From Pseudomonadota bacterium (GTDB lineage Bacteria; Myxococcota_A; UBA9042), in contig SXRM01000301.1 in assembly GCA_005792545.1 (NCBI GenBank), positions 1 through 50,363 on the forward strand: DNA of 50,363 nucleotides, in the 5' to 3' direction. Below are positions 7,944-16,705 of the stretch, one piece after another (position 1 is the first letter of the stretch; each line of letters starts with the position of its first letter). The notes under the pieces were generated by a model, which was not told the DNA's origin, did not search any database, and saw nothing but the letters and a program-made list of their open reading frames with translations. Both the position numbers and the translations under genes were made by a program.

Positions 7944-9203
7944 ATGACGACGTGTCGCGCAGCCGCGTTTGCAGCCCTCGTGTGTTGCATAGTCTCGTGC
8001 GACGAATCAGCGGTCGGCAACGCGAACAACGATGCAGGCTCCAGCTTTGACGGCCAGGCCACCGACGCCGCGGTCAAGGCTGGCTGCCCGCCCGGGTCGG
8101 CCGGCTGCAAAGGCGGTGTGCGTTGGATCTGCAACGACCAGGGCACCGGCTTTGTCGAGTCGCCGTGCGCCGGACAGTTGTTGTGCAGCGACGGGCAATG
8201 TGTGCAGTGCACAGCAGACGCACCTTGCGCCGGTGGGCTCGCGTGCTTGCAGGGCAAGTGCCAGACATCGCCCTTGCAGGTCGTCAGTTCCGCGCTGCCG
8301 TCTGGGCTTGTCGGCACGCCCTACAAGGCGGAACTCGAAGGCAAAGGCGGGACGCAGCCGTACACCTGGTCGGTTGTGCAAGGCTCGCTGCCGGCTGGCC
8401 TGACGCTGCAGGGGCCAGGGGTTATCGACGGCACGCCACAGGCGGCTGGTGCCTTCGCCTTCGGCGTCCAGGTGCTGGACAAAGACGGCGGCAAGGCGAC
8501 GGCCAATCTTGCGCTGGACATCAAGGCCGGCGGCCTGGTGGTGACGTCGACATCGCCGCTCAAGGCCGCCACCGATGGCGAACCGTACACCCTTGCGCTG
8601 GCGGCTCAGGGCGGCAAGCCGCCGTACTTTTGGGGCATCACGACCGGCAAGCTGCCCGCGGGCTTGTCGCTCGGCTCGGACGGCACGATCAGTGGCACAC
8701 CGCAGGGCGATGGCGACTACCCGTTTGACGTCAAAGTTTTCGACAATGGCGACGCGCCGTTGGTCGCGAGCAAGTCCCTGGTGTTGCCCGTCAAGCTGGC
8801 GCCACTTGACATCGTCGGCGACCAGTCGCTCAACCTGATTCTGACCAAGGTCATCGTGCTGCCGCTCATCATCGTGGTCGACAAGATTCCGGTGCCGTAC
8901 AACGCCAAGCTGCAAGCCAAGGGCGGTAAGAAGCCCTACGTGTGGAGCGAGACGCCGCTGCCCGGCGTGGTCAAGAACTTTCTGCCGAACGCCGGTCTGC
9001 CCAATGGCCTGTCGCTCGCCAAAGACGGCACCTTGTCGGGCGCGGTGACTGACGCGTCGCAAGTGCTGGAATTCAAGGTACCGCTCTCGCAGTTGACGCT
9101 CAAGGGCTTCTTCTTTGCGGCCCAGGTTCAGGACAGCCAGGCCAAGCCGCAGACCAAGCAGGCCATCTTCATCATCCCGACGGTTCCGGTCGGCGCACCT
9201 TGA
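7944..9203 (+). CDS. Surface lipoprotein with putative Ig (He_PIG-like) repeats
   Basis: 419 residues. ATG 7944 has GAGG at 7932-7935; the in-frame ATG 7848 upstream lacks a signal. The lipobox is IVSC (Cys19). Residues ~45-110 are Cys-rich (about ten Cys including CNDQGTG, CSDGQCVQC, CAGGLACLQGKC), an EGF-like or 'dickkopf-like' disulfide cluster. Three Ig-like units follow; each opens with GxPYxAxLxAxGGxxPYxWS and continues with LPAGLxL and GTPQ. This GxPY...GLPxGLxL pattern is the putative Ig domain found in bacterial adhesins. The third unit (from ~300) is longer, with a hydrophobic inserted segment. Likely a cell-surface binding protein; ligand unknown. Confidence 0.75.
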   Translation: MTTCRAAAFAALVCCIVSCDESAVGNANNDAGSSFDGQATDAAVKAGCPPGSAGCKGGVRWICNDQGTGFVESPCAGQLLCSDGQCVQCTADAPCAGGLACLQGKCQTSPLQVVSSALPSGLVGTPYKAELEGKGGTQPYTWSVVQGSLPAGLTLQGPGVIDGTPQAAGAFAFGVQVLDKDGGKATANLALDIKAGGLVVTSTSPLKAATDGEPYTLALAAQGGKPPYFWGITTGKLPAGLSLGSDGTISGTPQGDGDYPFDVKVFDNGDAPLVASKSLVLPVKLAPLDIVGDQSLNLILTKVIVLPLIIVVDKIPVPYNAKLQAKGGKKPYVWSETPLPGVVKNFLPNAGLPNGLSLAKDGTLSGAVTDASQVLEFKVPLSQLTLKGFFFAAQVQDSQAKPQTKQAIFIIPTVPVGAP

Positions 9204-9215
9204 CACATTGAAATT

Positions 9216-9296
9216 GCGGACACAGGGAATTGAACTTGCGGACACAGTGAATTGAATTTGCGGACACAGTGAATTGAATTTGCGGACACAGTGAAG
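9216..9296. repeat. 22-bp tandem repeat, about 3.7 copies
   Basis: GCGGACACAGTGAATTGAAT plus two more bases recurs at 9216, 9238, 9260 and 9282 (last copy partial), exactly 22 bp apart. Copy 1 has two substitutions. The array begins 12 bp after the preceding stop and ends about 30 bp before the likely promoter of the di-haem peroxidase gene. It could be phased protein-binding sites or a leftover transposon end; no transposase is adjacent. Confidence 0.95.
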
Positions 9297-9324
9297 TAGC
9301 CAAGGGACTGCGGCGTTGGTGTCC

Positions 9325-9353
9325 TTGCGGGCAGCGCCGACAATCCGTATCTT
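9325..9353 (+). promoter_or_regulatory. Candidate promoter for the di-haem lipoprotein
   Basis: TTGCGG (9325-9330) and TATCTT (9348-9353) are 17 bp apart, and the ATG is at 9374 with AAGG at 9363-9366. The -35 box is weak. It is the best-placed pair between the 22-bp array and the gene. Confidence 0.4.
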
Positions 9354-9373
9354 GGGCGTTGCAAGGGGGGCAC

Positions 9374-11491
9374 ATGCAGTTGCGGGCATTTTTCAGGTCA
9401 AATCGTCGGCTTCCAGTGTTGTGCGCCGCGACGGCGCTGACGGTCGGTTGTGACATCGACACCGGTCCGGGCGTGGGAACGTTTGAGGGTCCGATGCCGG
9501 CCGACGTGGTCGCCACACAGGTGGCACTGGTACCTGGCGCAGTGCTTGCGCCGATGGAACGCAAGATTGCCGACGCGCCCAAGCAGTGGACCAGCAGCCA
9601 CGCCATGGTGGGTAAGGGCGGCTACCTGTACATCGCCGATCGCGAGCGCAACGCGCTGGTGGTCATGCGCCAGGCGCCGCTGCAGGTCATCCAGACGATT
9701 TCGGTAGACGGCGCACCGGAGAAGACTACGGTCGGCCCCGACGGCACGGTGTACGTCGCGCCGCGGCAGGGCGACGCTATCCTGGCTTTTTCGCAGAGTG
9801 GCGTGCCAGAAAAGCCGCTGCTCGAGACGCCCAAGACGATTGCCGTCGGCATGGAGCCGCGCGCGTTCGCGCTGAGCGTCGATGGCAAGCGTCTGTATGC
9901 CGTGCTCGGCGGCAAGCGGCAGCTGGCCGCGGTCGATCTCGCGACGGGTTACAAGCAGTGGACGGCCCTTGAGGCTACGCCGCTCGCCATCGCCACTGGC
10001 ACCAGCCAGCTGGTGGTCACCTTCGACACCGGAATTGTCCGCCGCTTTTCGCTGTCGCCCAACGCGCTTGAGCCGGCCAAGGTCAAGGACTCGACGTTCG
10101 GCAGCGGCTCGTCGATGGTCAGTGCGTGTGCCGATGGCAATCGCAAGGCGCGTCGCGCCCAAGGCGCGGCCTGGGAACCTGCTGGTGATCAAGTGCTTGC
10201 CGCGCGGGTGGTTGCCGCGCCGGGCACGCTCGAGGATATCTCAACGGCCAACATGCCGACCAAGTCGACCGACGGCAAGGGCAGTGGCTACGGTGGCAGC
10301 ACCAAGACCAAATGCAACGACGGCCCGCGGCGGCCGATCGAACCAAGCGTTCTGGCCGTACGCGCAGGTGCTGTGGCGCCAACGCGCGAGGTTGCCGGCA
10401 CGCCGTATCGCGGCTCGCCGAGCGAAGTGGCTTTGGCTGCGCGCTTTGACCAACCGGCCGACGTGGCGATCCATCCGACGCGCTTGCTCGCAGCGGTGCC
10501 GGCGACCGGTACCGACAACGTGCTGATGCTCCACACGTCGCCCAATGTCCAGGTCGGTAGCGCAGTTGAGGCCGCCATCCTCAAGACGGGCCACGCGCCC
10601 ACGGCGGTGGCGTTCAGCGACGATGGCCGCTTTGCGTTCTCGCTGGATACCCACCAGGTCGGCGTCAGTCGTTTTGACCTCGGCCCGTGGCTCAAGGCCC
10701 ACGAACCTGGCGCAGCGACGCAGCTGGCGCCCGCCGAAATTGCCGCCACGGGCCAGGTCGCCTATGGCGTCGACGTGCTGCCGGAGGCGGCGCGGCTGGG
10801 TCGGCGCACGTTCACATTCGCAGGCAACGCCAACTTGTCCAAAGACGGCCTGTTTGCCTGTGCGACCTGCCATGCCGATGGCGGTGAGGACAAGCTGGTA
10901 TGGATGGTTGCTGAGGGTCCGCGCCAGACGCCGTCGCTGACAGGCCGCTTGGAAGGCACCGCGCCCTTCAATTGGAAGGGGTCGGAGGGCGACCTGCAGA
11001 ACAACATGGTCAAAACCGTGCACCGGATGGGTGGCAAGGGTTTGTCGCAGCAGGAATTGGCGTCGCTGGAGCAGTTCTTGCTGGTCGGCCTGCCCAAGGC
11101 GCCACCCAATCCGAACCGGCAGGCCAACGGCGAGCTCACGGCGGCCCAAGCCCGCGGCAAGGACATCTTCCACCGCGCAGACGTGGGTTGCGGCAGTTGT
11201 CACCTCGGCGGCGTCGGCGTCGACGGCAAGTCGCACGATGTCGGCACCAGTGCGACCGGCGACAAGATCGCGGCGTCGTTCGCGGGACTGTCGTCGAAAA
11301 GCGAGACGACGGTGGTCGCCAATCGCTTTGACACGCCGAGCCTGCGCGACTTGTGGAACACCGCGCCCTACCTGCATGACGGCAGCGCGCCCACACTTGA
11401 AGCGCTGATCGCCAGGCCAGGCATGGGCAAGACCAGTATGCTCAAAGCCACCGAGCGCGCCGACTTGATTGAATACCTCAAGTCGTTGTAG
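9374..11491 (+). CDS. Di-haem cytochrome c peroxidase/MauG-like lipoprotein with N-terminal beta-propeller
   Basis: 705 residues. ATG 9374 with AAGGGGGG at 9363-9370. The lipobox is TVGC (Cys26). Residues ~70-460 read as repeated beta strands of a YVTN/NHL-like propeller (GGYLYIADRERNALVV, VGPDGTVYVAPRQGDAILAF, LSVDGKRLYAVLGGKRQLAA, FSDDGRFAFSLD). The C-terminal 240 residues hold two haem motifs: CATCHADGG (first Cys 496) and CGSCHLGG (first Cys 606), with RQTPSLTGRLEGTAPFNWKG between them and RFDTPSLRDLWNTAPYLHDG after, the conserved blocks of bacterial di-haem peroxidases. The product probably acts in the periplasm or on the surface, passing electrons from donors to peroxide or oxidising a protein or metal substrate. 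Propeller-plus-CCP architecture is typical of Myxococcota and Planctomycetota. Confidence 0.82.
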   Translation: MQLRAFFRSNRRLPVLCAATALTVGCDIDTGPGVGTFEGPMPADVVATQVALVPGAVLAPMERKIADAPKQWTSSHAMVGKGGYLYIADRERNALVVMRQAPLQVIQTISVDGAPEKTTVGPDGTVYVAPRQGDAILAFSQSGVPEKPLLETPKTIAVGMEPRAFALSVDGKRLYAVLGGKRQLAAVDLATGYKQWTALEATPLAIATGTSQLVVTFDTGIVRRFSLSPNALEPAKVKDSTFGSGSSMVSACADGNRKARRAQGAAWEPAGDQVLAARVVAAPGTLEDISTANMPTKSTDGKGSGYGGSTKTKCNDGPRRPIEPSVLAVRAGAVAPTREVAGTPYRGSPSEVALAARFDQPADVAIHPTRLLAAVPATGTDNVLMLHTSPNVQVGSAVEAAILKTGHAPTAVAFSDDGRFAFSLDTHQVGVSRFDLGPWLKAHEPGAATQLAPAEIAATGQVAYGVDVLPEAARLGRRTFTFAGNANLSKDGLFACATCHADGGEDKLVWMVAEGPRQTPSLTGRLEGTAPFNWKGSEGDLQNNMVKTVHRMGGKGLSQQELASLEQFLLVGLPKAPPNPNRQANGELTAAQARGKDIFHRADVGCGSCHLGGVGVDGKSHDVGTSATGDKIAASFAGLSSKSETTVVANRFDTPSLRDLWNTAPYLHDGSAPTLEALIARPGMGKTSMLKATERADLIEYLKSL

Positions 11492-11532
11492 CTCCACGGC
11501 GCGGGGCCCGGTTGCGGCCCGACCGGAGCGCC

Positions 11533-12495
11533 TTGCCCGCTGACCATCAAGACTTCATCAGCCAGCAAGCGGCAATGTTTGCCAACCGCGTGCGGCGCAA
11601 CCAGGCACGGCTGGCGCCGGCGTTCGCGCGTCGCCAGATCGATGTTTTTCGCCTTTACGATCGAGACATTCCAGAGATTCGCGCCGTCGCCGACTGGTAC
11701 GCCGGACACCTGGTGGTCGGCGAGTACGCGCGCACTCAGACGCGGGACCTCGACGACTGGCTGCCAGCGCTGGCTGGCGCGGCGGCAGAGGCGCTGGGTA
11801 TTGCGGCCGATTGTGTGCACACCAAGGTCCGGCGCACGCGGCCCGAGGTCGGCGAGCGGTATCGCAAACTGGGCCACGCCTCGCCGCGGCTGATCGTACG
11901 CGAAGGCCCGCTGCAGTTCCTGGTCAACCTCGACGACTACCTCGATACCGGTTTGTTCGGCGATCACCGCGAGACACGCAGGATGGTAGCGGCCGAGGTC
12001 TCCGGAAAGCACTGCGCCAATTTGTTTGCCTATACGGGGGCCTTTACCGTGGCGATGGCTTGCGGCGGCGCCGCCACGACCGTCAGCGTCGACACCAGCG
12101 CGACGTACCTCGGCTGGCTCGGCGACAACCTTGCGCTCAATGGTCAGAATGGGCCGGCCCAAACCACGGCGCAAGTTGACGCGCGCACCTGGCTGGACTG
12201 GCGGGCGCGCCACGGGCAACCGTTGGACTTGCTGGTCTGCGATCCGCCGTCGTTTTCCGACCGTCCGGATGGCCAGTTCGACGTGCAGCGCGACCATCGC
12301 GCCCTGGTTGAGGCGTGCTTGCGGGTGCTGCGGCCAGGCGGCGTGCTGTGGTTCAGCGCCAACCACCAACGCTTTGTGCCCGCATTGGCGGGCCTGCCGG
12401 TCGATGTCGTCGAGACCACTGAGCAGACGGTGCCGGTCGACTACCGCAACCGGGCAGTCCACCGCAGCTGGCGGATGGTGCGCCACGCGGCCTAG
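11533..12495 (+). CDS. Stand-alone 23S rRNA methyltransferase of the RlmK/RlmL C-terminal type
   Basis: About 320 residues from TTG 11533 (GGAG at 11525-11528); ATG 11575 is the alternative. It begins with FANRVRRNQARL and continues YRVYD-like VFRLYDRDIPEIRAVAD, matching the RlmK half of E. coli RlmKL. Diagnostic blocks follow: LDTGLFGDHRETRRMVA, then NLFAYTGAFTVAMACGGA (SAM-binding motif I), SVDTSATYLGWLGDNL, and DPPSFS (motif IV). The E. coli domain makes m7G2069 in 23S rRNA; the N-terminal RlmL/THUMP part is absent here, as in other bacteria with split proteins. Cytoplasmic. It follows the peroxidase gene by 41 bp, with no shared function evident. Confidence 0.75.
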   Translation: MPADHQDFISQQAAMFANRVRRNQARLAPAFARRQIDVFRLYDRDIPEIRAVADWYAGHLVVGEYARTQTRDLDDWLPALAGAAAEALGIAADCVHTKVRRTRPEVGERYRKLGHASPRLIVREGPLQFLVNLDDYLDTGLFGDHRETRRMVAAEVSGKHCANLFAYTGAFTVAMACGGAATTVSVDTSATYLGWLGDNLALNGQNGPAQTTAQVDARTWLDWRARHGQPLDLLVCDPPSFSDRPDGQFDVQRDHRALVEACLRVLRPGGVLWFSANHQRFVPALAGLPVDVVETTEQTVPVDYRNRAVHRSWRMVRHAA

Positions 12496-12605
12496 TTGCT
12501 TCGCCCCTGGTGTCGTCTTGCACGCTGGGCAGTGTTGCTGCACAAGGGTTGGCCGGCGAAAGACAAAAGCGTGACGCGCGGCACCCGGTTGCGCCCACTC
12601 ACCGT

Positions 12606-12634
12606 TTGACACCGGCAAGGGCGGGGCCGACGAT
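12606..12634 (+). promoter_or_regulatory. Weak candidate promoter for the Cys-rich lipoprotein
   Basis: A perfect TTGACA (12606-12611) stands 17 bp before GACGAT (12629-12634), which matches the -10 consensus at only three positions, about 43 bp before the ATG at 12677. The rest of 12496-12605 shows nothing recognisable. Confidence 0.25.
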
Positions 12635-12676
12635 GGCGGCGGCCGCAGCGTTCGCGGTCACCGCCAGGAGCCTTCC

Positions 12677-13054
12677 ATGCGCCGATTCCTCAACGTGCTG
12701 ACCAGCGCCGCTGCGGCTGTTTTTGTGTTTGTGGCTTGCGACACCAGCGTCTGCGCCGGCGGCAACTGCTCGTGTCCAAGCGACCAGACCTGCGGCTTTG
12801 ACGCGTGCACGGCGACGACCAGCGGCTGCAACTTCACGTGCGGCAGCGGCGCCACCTGCTCGGGCGCCTGCGGCCCCGGCTGCAACGTGAGCTGCGGCGG
12901 CAAGGCCTGTACTCACACGGTCGGCGCTGGCTCGAACATTGCGTGCACCGCCGGCACTTGCACCATCACCTGCGAAGGCAGCTGCACGGTCAGCGGCGCC
13001 GCGAACCTGACCTGCGGTGGTGGCACCAGCAAGTCGGTGGCAGGCTGCAATTGA
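12677..13054 (+). CDS. Small Cys-rich lipoprotein
   Basis: 125 residues. ATG 12677 with AGGAG at 12666-12670. Lipobox VFVAC (Cys21). The mature part has about 18 further Cys spaced mostly 4-8 residues apart, with Gly/Thr/Ser between them (CSGACGPGCNVSCGG and similar), and no other recognisable motif. The regular spacing suggests a beta-solenoid or stacked disulfide ladder, as in the 'DUF3060-like' Cys-rich lipoproteins of Myxococcota. Function unknown; presumably a rigid surface protein. The stop lies 13 bp from the stop of the convergent exonuclease gene. Confidence 0.7.
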   Translation: MRRFLNVLTSAAAAVFVFVACDTSVCAGGNCSCPSDQTCGFDACTATTSGCNFTCGSGATCSGACGPGCNVSCGGKACTHTVGAGSNIACTAGTCTITCEGSCTVSGAANLTCGGGTSKSVAGCN

Positions 13055-13067
13055 CCGCTTGCATTGA

Positions 13068-13832
13068 CTAGCTTTTGCGTCCGTACAGCGCCCGCACCGG
13101 ATCGAGTTCGTCGCCGAACGGGTAGGCGGGCCCTAGCGCATTAATTGGCCGATCGGCGTCGGCCTGGCCGAGCGCGACCGCACCGCCGCGGTTCTGAGCG
13201 CGCTGTTGCCGGCCTTTCCAGACTTGGCGTTCCGCTTCCTGCGCCGCTTCCCATTTTTCGTGGTTGTCGAGCACGACGGCAAAGTCCTCTGGCAGTGAGC
13301 AAGCCAGCTTTTGCAGGACCCAGCCAGCGCACTCGGCGTCGGCTGCGGCGCGGTGGGCTTCTTCGAGCGCAATGCCGAGGCGTTTGGCGACGGTGCCGAG
13401 CTTGTGACTGCTCTGGCCCTTCTGCAGCTCTTTGGCGAAGACCAGCGGGTCGAGCCAGCGGGCGCCCTGTGGTAGCTTGCGGCTGGCGCGGCCGAATTCG
13501 TGCAGCAAGAACGTGCGGTCGAAGCTGGCGTTATAGGCCACCAGCACGCGTCCCCTGAGCTTGTCGAGCAACTGCGGGGCAATCTCGGCAAAGCTGGGCT
13601 GGCCCTCGACATCTTCTGGCTTGATGCCGGTCAGCTGGGTGACGTCGGGCTCCAGCGGTTTGCCAGGATCGATGAGCGTGCTCCAGCGGTCGGTGATCAC
13701 ACCGCCGTCAAACGCGATGACCGCAACCTCAATGATGCGGTCACCCGCGGCCGGGTACAGACCCGTCGTCTCGGTGTCGATGACCGCGAGCGGTTGCAGC
13801 GCCCATGCGGGCGGCGATGCGGCCTCTGCCAT
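13068..13832 (-). CDS. DnaQ/epsilon-like 3'-5' exonuclease (DEDDh)
   Basis: 254 residues. Exo I is AVIDTETTGLYP (Asp19, Glu21), Exo II is NASFDRTFLLHEF, and Exo III is EEAHRAAADAE (His and Asp of DEDDh); all catalytic residues are present. LTGIKPEDVEGQPSFAE is the usual epsilon segment after strand 3. The C-terminal ~60 residues form a charged helix not found in Pol III epsilon. There is no polymerase-binding signature, so it may be a stand-alone proofreading or repair nuclease (RNase T or DnaQ-like). It lies 3 bp downstream of psd on the same strand, evidently co-transcribed. Confidence 0.8.
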   Translation of the reverse strand: MAEAASPPAWALQPLAVIDTETTGLYPAAGDRIIEVAVIAFDGGVITDRWSTLIDPGKPLEPDVTQLTGIKPEDVEGQPSFAEIAPQLLDKLRGRVLVAYNASFDRTFLLHEFGRASRKLPQGARWLDPLVFAKELQKGQSSHKLGTVAKRLGIALEEAHRAAADAECAGWVLQKLACSLPEDFAVVLDNHEKWEAAQEAERQVWKGRQQRAQNRGGAVALGQADADRPINALGPAYPFGDELDPVRALYGRKS

Positions 13833-13835
13833 CGG

Positions 13836-14681
13836 CTACTCGGCCTTGCGCAGCATCGCTTCGCCCATGCGAATCGGCGACGGCACCGGCAAGGCGGGCC
13901 GCAGGTCGCGGCGCTGGGTCACCAGCACCACCGTCGATCCCATCTCGAACACGCCAAACTCGTCGCCGCGGTCGGTGGTCAGCAGCGGGTTGCAGGCGCG
14001 CAAGCCCGAGCCCGGCTGACCCTCGTTGCAGGCCAGATCGGTGAACGCGACACGCATGTGCCCGACGCACGTCGCGCCGACCATCACCAGTGCCGCGGGG
14101 CCGAATTCAGTCTCGCAGTGGCCAACGATGCGCTCGTTGCGCGCGAACAGGCCGTGGACATGCCGCAGCCCCATCTGGTTGACGGGGTATAGAGCGCCGG
14201 GCAGGTAGCGCCACCGCGTCACTGTCCCCTTCCATGGCGTGTGGACGCGGTGGTAGTTGTTGGGCGCCAGATACACGACCGCGTAGCAGCCATTGCGATA
14301 GGGGTCGGCGTCGTCGCTGCCGCCCAACAAGGCATCCAGCGTGTATTCGACGCCTTTGGCCTGAATCAGCGTGCTCGACTCGAGCGTCCCGAAAGCGCTC
14401 AGTACGCCGTCCGCCGGCGACGGCATCACCTCTGGCATGTCGTCGATGGGCCGTGCGCCGGCCCTGAGCTTGCGCGTGAAGAAGGCCTGGAACGTGTCAA
14501 ACGAGTCGATCGGGTCCGCAGCCTCGTCGAGGTCAACCTTGTAGGCCTTGGCAAAGGTGCGAATCGCCGCTCTGAGCACCGGCTTGGGGGCGCGCACGGC
14601 GACGAGCTTGCCCATCGCCTGCGAGACTTGGGGCTGAGCCAACAAATCCAACCACTTGGGCGGCGGCGGGGTCATAGCCAT
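13836..14681 (-). CDS. psd: Phosphatidylserine decarboxylase proenzyme
   Basis: 281 residues. ATG 14681 with GAGGAA just upstream. FQAFFTRKLRAGARPID, then PSPADGVLSAFG, NNYHRVHTPWKG and VFEMGSTVVLVTQ are the family blocks. Self-cleavage occurs before the Ser of GST (Ser249), converting it to the pyruvoyl cofactor; the common LGST reads MGST here. The Asp of SPADG and His of YHRVH form the autocatalytic charge relay known from structural work on the family. It makes phosphatidylethanolamine at the inner membrane. A phosphatidylserine synthase gene is not in the window. Confidence 0.9.
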   Translation of the reverse strand: MAMTPPPPKWLDLLAQPQVSQAMGKLVAVRAPKPVLRAAIRTFAKAYKVDLDEAADPIDSFDTFQAFFTRKLRAGARPIDDMPEVMPSPADGVLSAFGTLESSTLIQAKGVEYTLDALLGGSDDADPYRNGCYAVVYLAPNNYHRVHTPWKGTVTRWRYLPGALYPVNQMGLRHVHGLFARNERIVGHCETEFGPAALVMVGATCVGHMRVAFTDLACNEGQPGSGLRACNPLLTTDRGDEFGVFEMGSTVVLVTQRRDLRPALPVPSPIRMGEAMLRKAE

Positions 14682-14745
14682 CGGGTTCCTCGGATAGGGT
14701 ACGTGGGCCGACGCGAGTCGTCAGCGCGCCGTTGTGTGCGACAGG

Positions 14746-15705
14746 CTAGGCGACGCCAACCGCAAGCGGGCGATTTTGGCTGCGGATGGACGGCCAGTCG
14801 ACGCTGGACGGCAGCAGATTCGCCGTCAGCAGGTCATGCCGCGCCGCCAGATCCTCAATGGTCAGTGTCTCCAGGCGATCGACGCTAAAGCCCTGCACGG
14901 CATAGCTGGCCGTGAGCGTGCCCACCACTACGGCTGTCTGCAGGACGCGCGTATCCACGCGTGGCTGCGACGCCACGTAGCCCATGAAGCCGCCGGCAAA
15001 GCTGTCGCCCGCACCAGTCGGATCGACCACATCGTCGAGTATCACAGCTGGCATTTGCTGCGCCTTGCCATCGTGGAACAGCACCGCGCCGTGCTCGCCA
15101 CGCTTGATAATGACGGTACGCGGCCCCATGGCGTGAATCCGGCGCGCGGCGAGGCTCAGGTTGGCGACGCCCGACAGCGCGTAGGCCTCTTCGTCGTTGA
15201 CGAACACGCAGTCGACACGGCGCAGCACCCGCTCCAGGCTCGGCCGCTCGCCCGAGATCCAAAAGTTCATGGTGTCCAGCGCTACAAAGCGCGGCCGGTG
15301 GCACTGGTCGAGGACCGACAGCTGCAAGTCCGGGTGGATGTTGGCCAGGAACACGCAGTCGGCCGCCGCACCGACCGAGCCGATCTGCGGGTTGAAGCTG
15401 GCGAACACATTGAGCTCGGTGAACAGCGTGGTGCGCGTCTCAAAGTGCGGGCTGTAGACGCCGCCCCAGCGAAAGGTCTGGCCCGGCACCTGTGAAATTC
15501 CCGAAACATCGACCCCGCGCTGGCGCAGACGATCGAGGTCGCTCTGCCGAAAGTCGTCACCGACCACCGCGACGATGTGGGTGCGCGCCCACAGTGAGCT
15601 GGCCAGGGCAAAGAACGTCGCAGATCCGCCGAGCGCGCGATCGACGCTGCCGTGCGCGGTTTGCACCGAATCGTACGCCACCGAGCCGACGACGAGCAGG
15701 TTCAT
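14746..15705 (-). CDS. PfkB-family sugar/nucleoside kinase
   Basis: 319 residues from ATG 15705 (GGAG 8 nt upstream); GTG 15714 overlaps that site and is less likely. LLVVGSVAYDSV is the first strand, RALGGSATFFALAS the substrate-side GG motif, and VVDPTGAGDSFAGGFMG the second PfkB signature with catalytic Asp234. Members phosphorylate ribose, adenosine, fructose-6-phosphate and similar substrates; none can be singled out. It sits 21 bp after the MTA phosphorylase gene on the same strand, so a nucleoside or methylthioribose-related substrate is a reasonable inference. Confidence 0.82.
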   Translation of the reverse strand: MNLLVVGSVAYDSVQTAHGSVDRALGGSATFFALASSLWARTHIVAVVGDDFRQSDLDRLRQRGVDVSGISQVPGQTFRWGGVYSPHFETRTTLFTELNVFASFNPQIGSVGAAADCVFLANIHPDLQLSVLDQCHRPRFVALDTMNFWISGERPSLERVLRRVDCVFVNDEEAYALSGVANLSLAARRIHAMGPRTVIIKRGEHGAVLFHDGKAQQMPAVILDDVVDPTGAGDSFAGGFMGYVASQPRVDTRVLQTAVVVGTLTASYAVQGFSVDRLETLTIEDLAARHDLLTANLLPSSVDWPSIRSQNRPLAVGVA

Positions 15706-15726
15706 GGGTAGCACTCCGCGGGCCGG

Positions 15727-16632
15727 CTAGGCCGACGCCAGGTATTTGTCGAGAAACAGCGCCAAGCGCTCGCGGGCCTCGGCCGGGATCAGATCCGGTC
15801 GCGTCATCACCGCAAAGCGCAGCGCGTCAAGCGCGGCGTCGGGCCCAGTCGGCGGCCTTTCGGCCACGGCCCGCACCACGCGCTGGGCATTGGCGACGTT
15901 GGCCTTGAGCACGGCGATGACCTGATCGACGCTGACCGCATCGTGCCCTGCGTGCCAGCAATCATAGTCGGTCGCCAACGCCAGCGTGGCGTAGGGGATC
16001 TCCGCTTCGCGCGCCAGCCGTGCCTCTGGCAGGTTGGTCATGCCGATGACGGCGACGTTGGCCCAGGTGCGAAAGGTCTGCGACTCGGCGCGTGTCGAGA
16101 ACTGCGGCCCTTCGATGCACACGTAGGCGCCGCCGACATGGTGGCGAAGGCCTAGGTCCTGGCAAGCGCTGACCAGCGCCGACGAGACGCGGCGGCTGAC
16201 CGGATCCGAGAACCCGACGTGCGCGACGCAGCCGCGATCAAAGAAGGTGCGCGGCCGGGCCAGCGTGCGATCGATGAACTGGTCGACGATGACCAGGTCG
16301 CCGGGCGCGATGTCTTCGCGCATCGACCCCACGGCAGACACCGACACGATGTCGGTCACGCCCACTTTCTTGAGCGCCCAAATATTGGCCCGGTAGTTGA
16401 TCTCGCTCGGGGTATAACGATGGCCGCGGCCGTGGCGGGGTAGAAAGTACAGCTGAGTGTCGCCGATCCAGCCTTCAATGAGCGCATCGCTCGGCGCGCC
16501 GAACGGAGTGTCCAACACGTGCTCGCAGACGCCGCTCAGGCCGGGCATGTCATACAGGCCACTGCCGCCGAGAACGCCGAGAACGGTGCGCGACGGGCCA
16601 GACTGGCTCGGGGTGGGATTGGCTGGCGTCAC
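15727..16632 (-). CDS. mtnP: S-methyl-5'-thioadenosine phosphorylase
   Basis: 301 residues from GTG 16632 (no strong ribosome-binding site; the N-terminal ~15 residues are Pro/Ser-rich and may not be conserved). VLGVLGGSGLYDM is the phosphate-binding start, LPRHGRGHRYTPSEINYRAN the MTAP/PNP class signature, VSAVGSMREDIAPGDLVIVD the central block, and CIEGPQFSTRAES with IGMTNLPEARLAREAEIPYA the nucleoside pocket. MT..PEA-type residues with ATDYDCW favour MTA over purine nucleosides. It cleaves methylthioadenosine, a by-product of polyamine synthesis, to adenine and methylthioribose-1-phosphate. Co-directional with the PfkB kinase. Confidence 0.88.
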   Translation of the reverse strand: MTPANPTPSQSGPSRTVLGVLGGSGLYDMPGLSGVCEHVLDTPFGAPSDALIEGWIGDTQLYFLPRHGRGHRYTPSEINYRANIWALKKVGVTDIVSVSAVGSMREDIAPGDLVIVDQFIDRTLARPRTFFDRGCVAHVGFSDPVSRRVSSALVSACQDLGLRHHVGGAYVCIEGPQFSTRAESQTFRTWANVAVIGMTNLPEARLAREAEIPYATLALATDYDCWHAGHDAVSVDQVIAVLKANVANAQRVVRAVAERPPTGPDAALDALRFAVMTRPDLIPAEARERLALFLDKYLASA

Positions 16633-16705
16633 GGTGCAAACCTGGCGGGCGCAGCGACACAGTCAAGTGCGCGGCGACGGATGAGCGGTGTGGGGATGGG
16701 CCGAA

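Noticed and set aside
9216-9296. Remnant of an insertion sequence
   Set aside because: No transposase fragment, target duplication or inverted partner of the repeat is seen nearby; kept only as a possible explanation.
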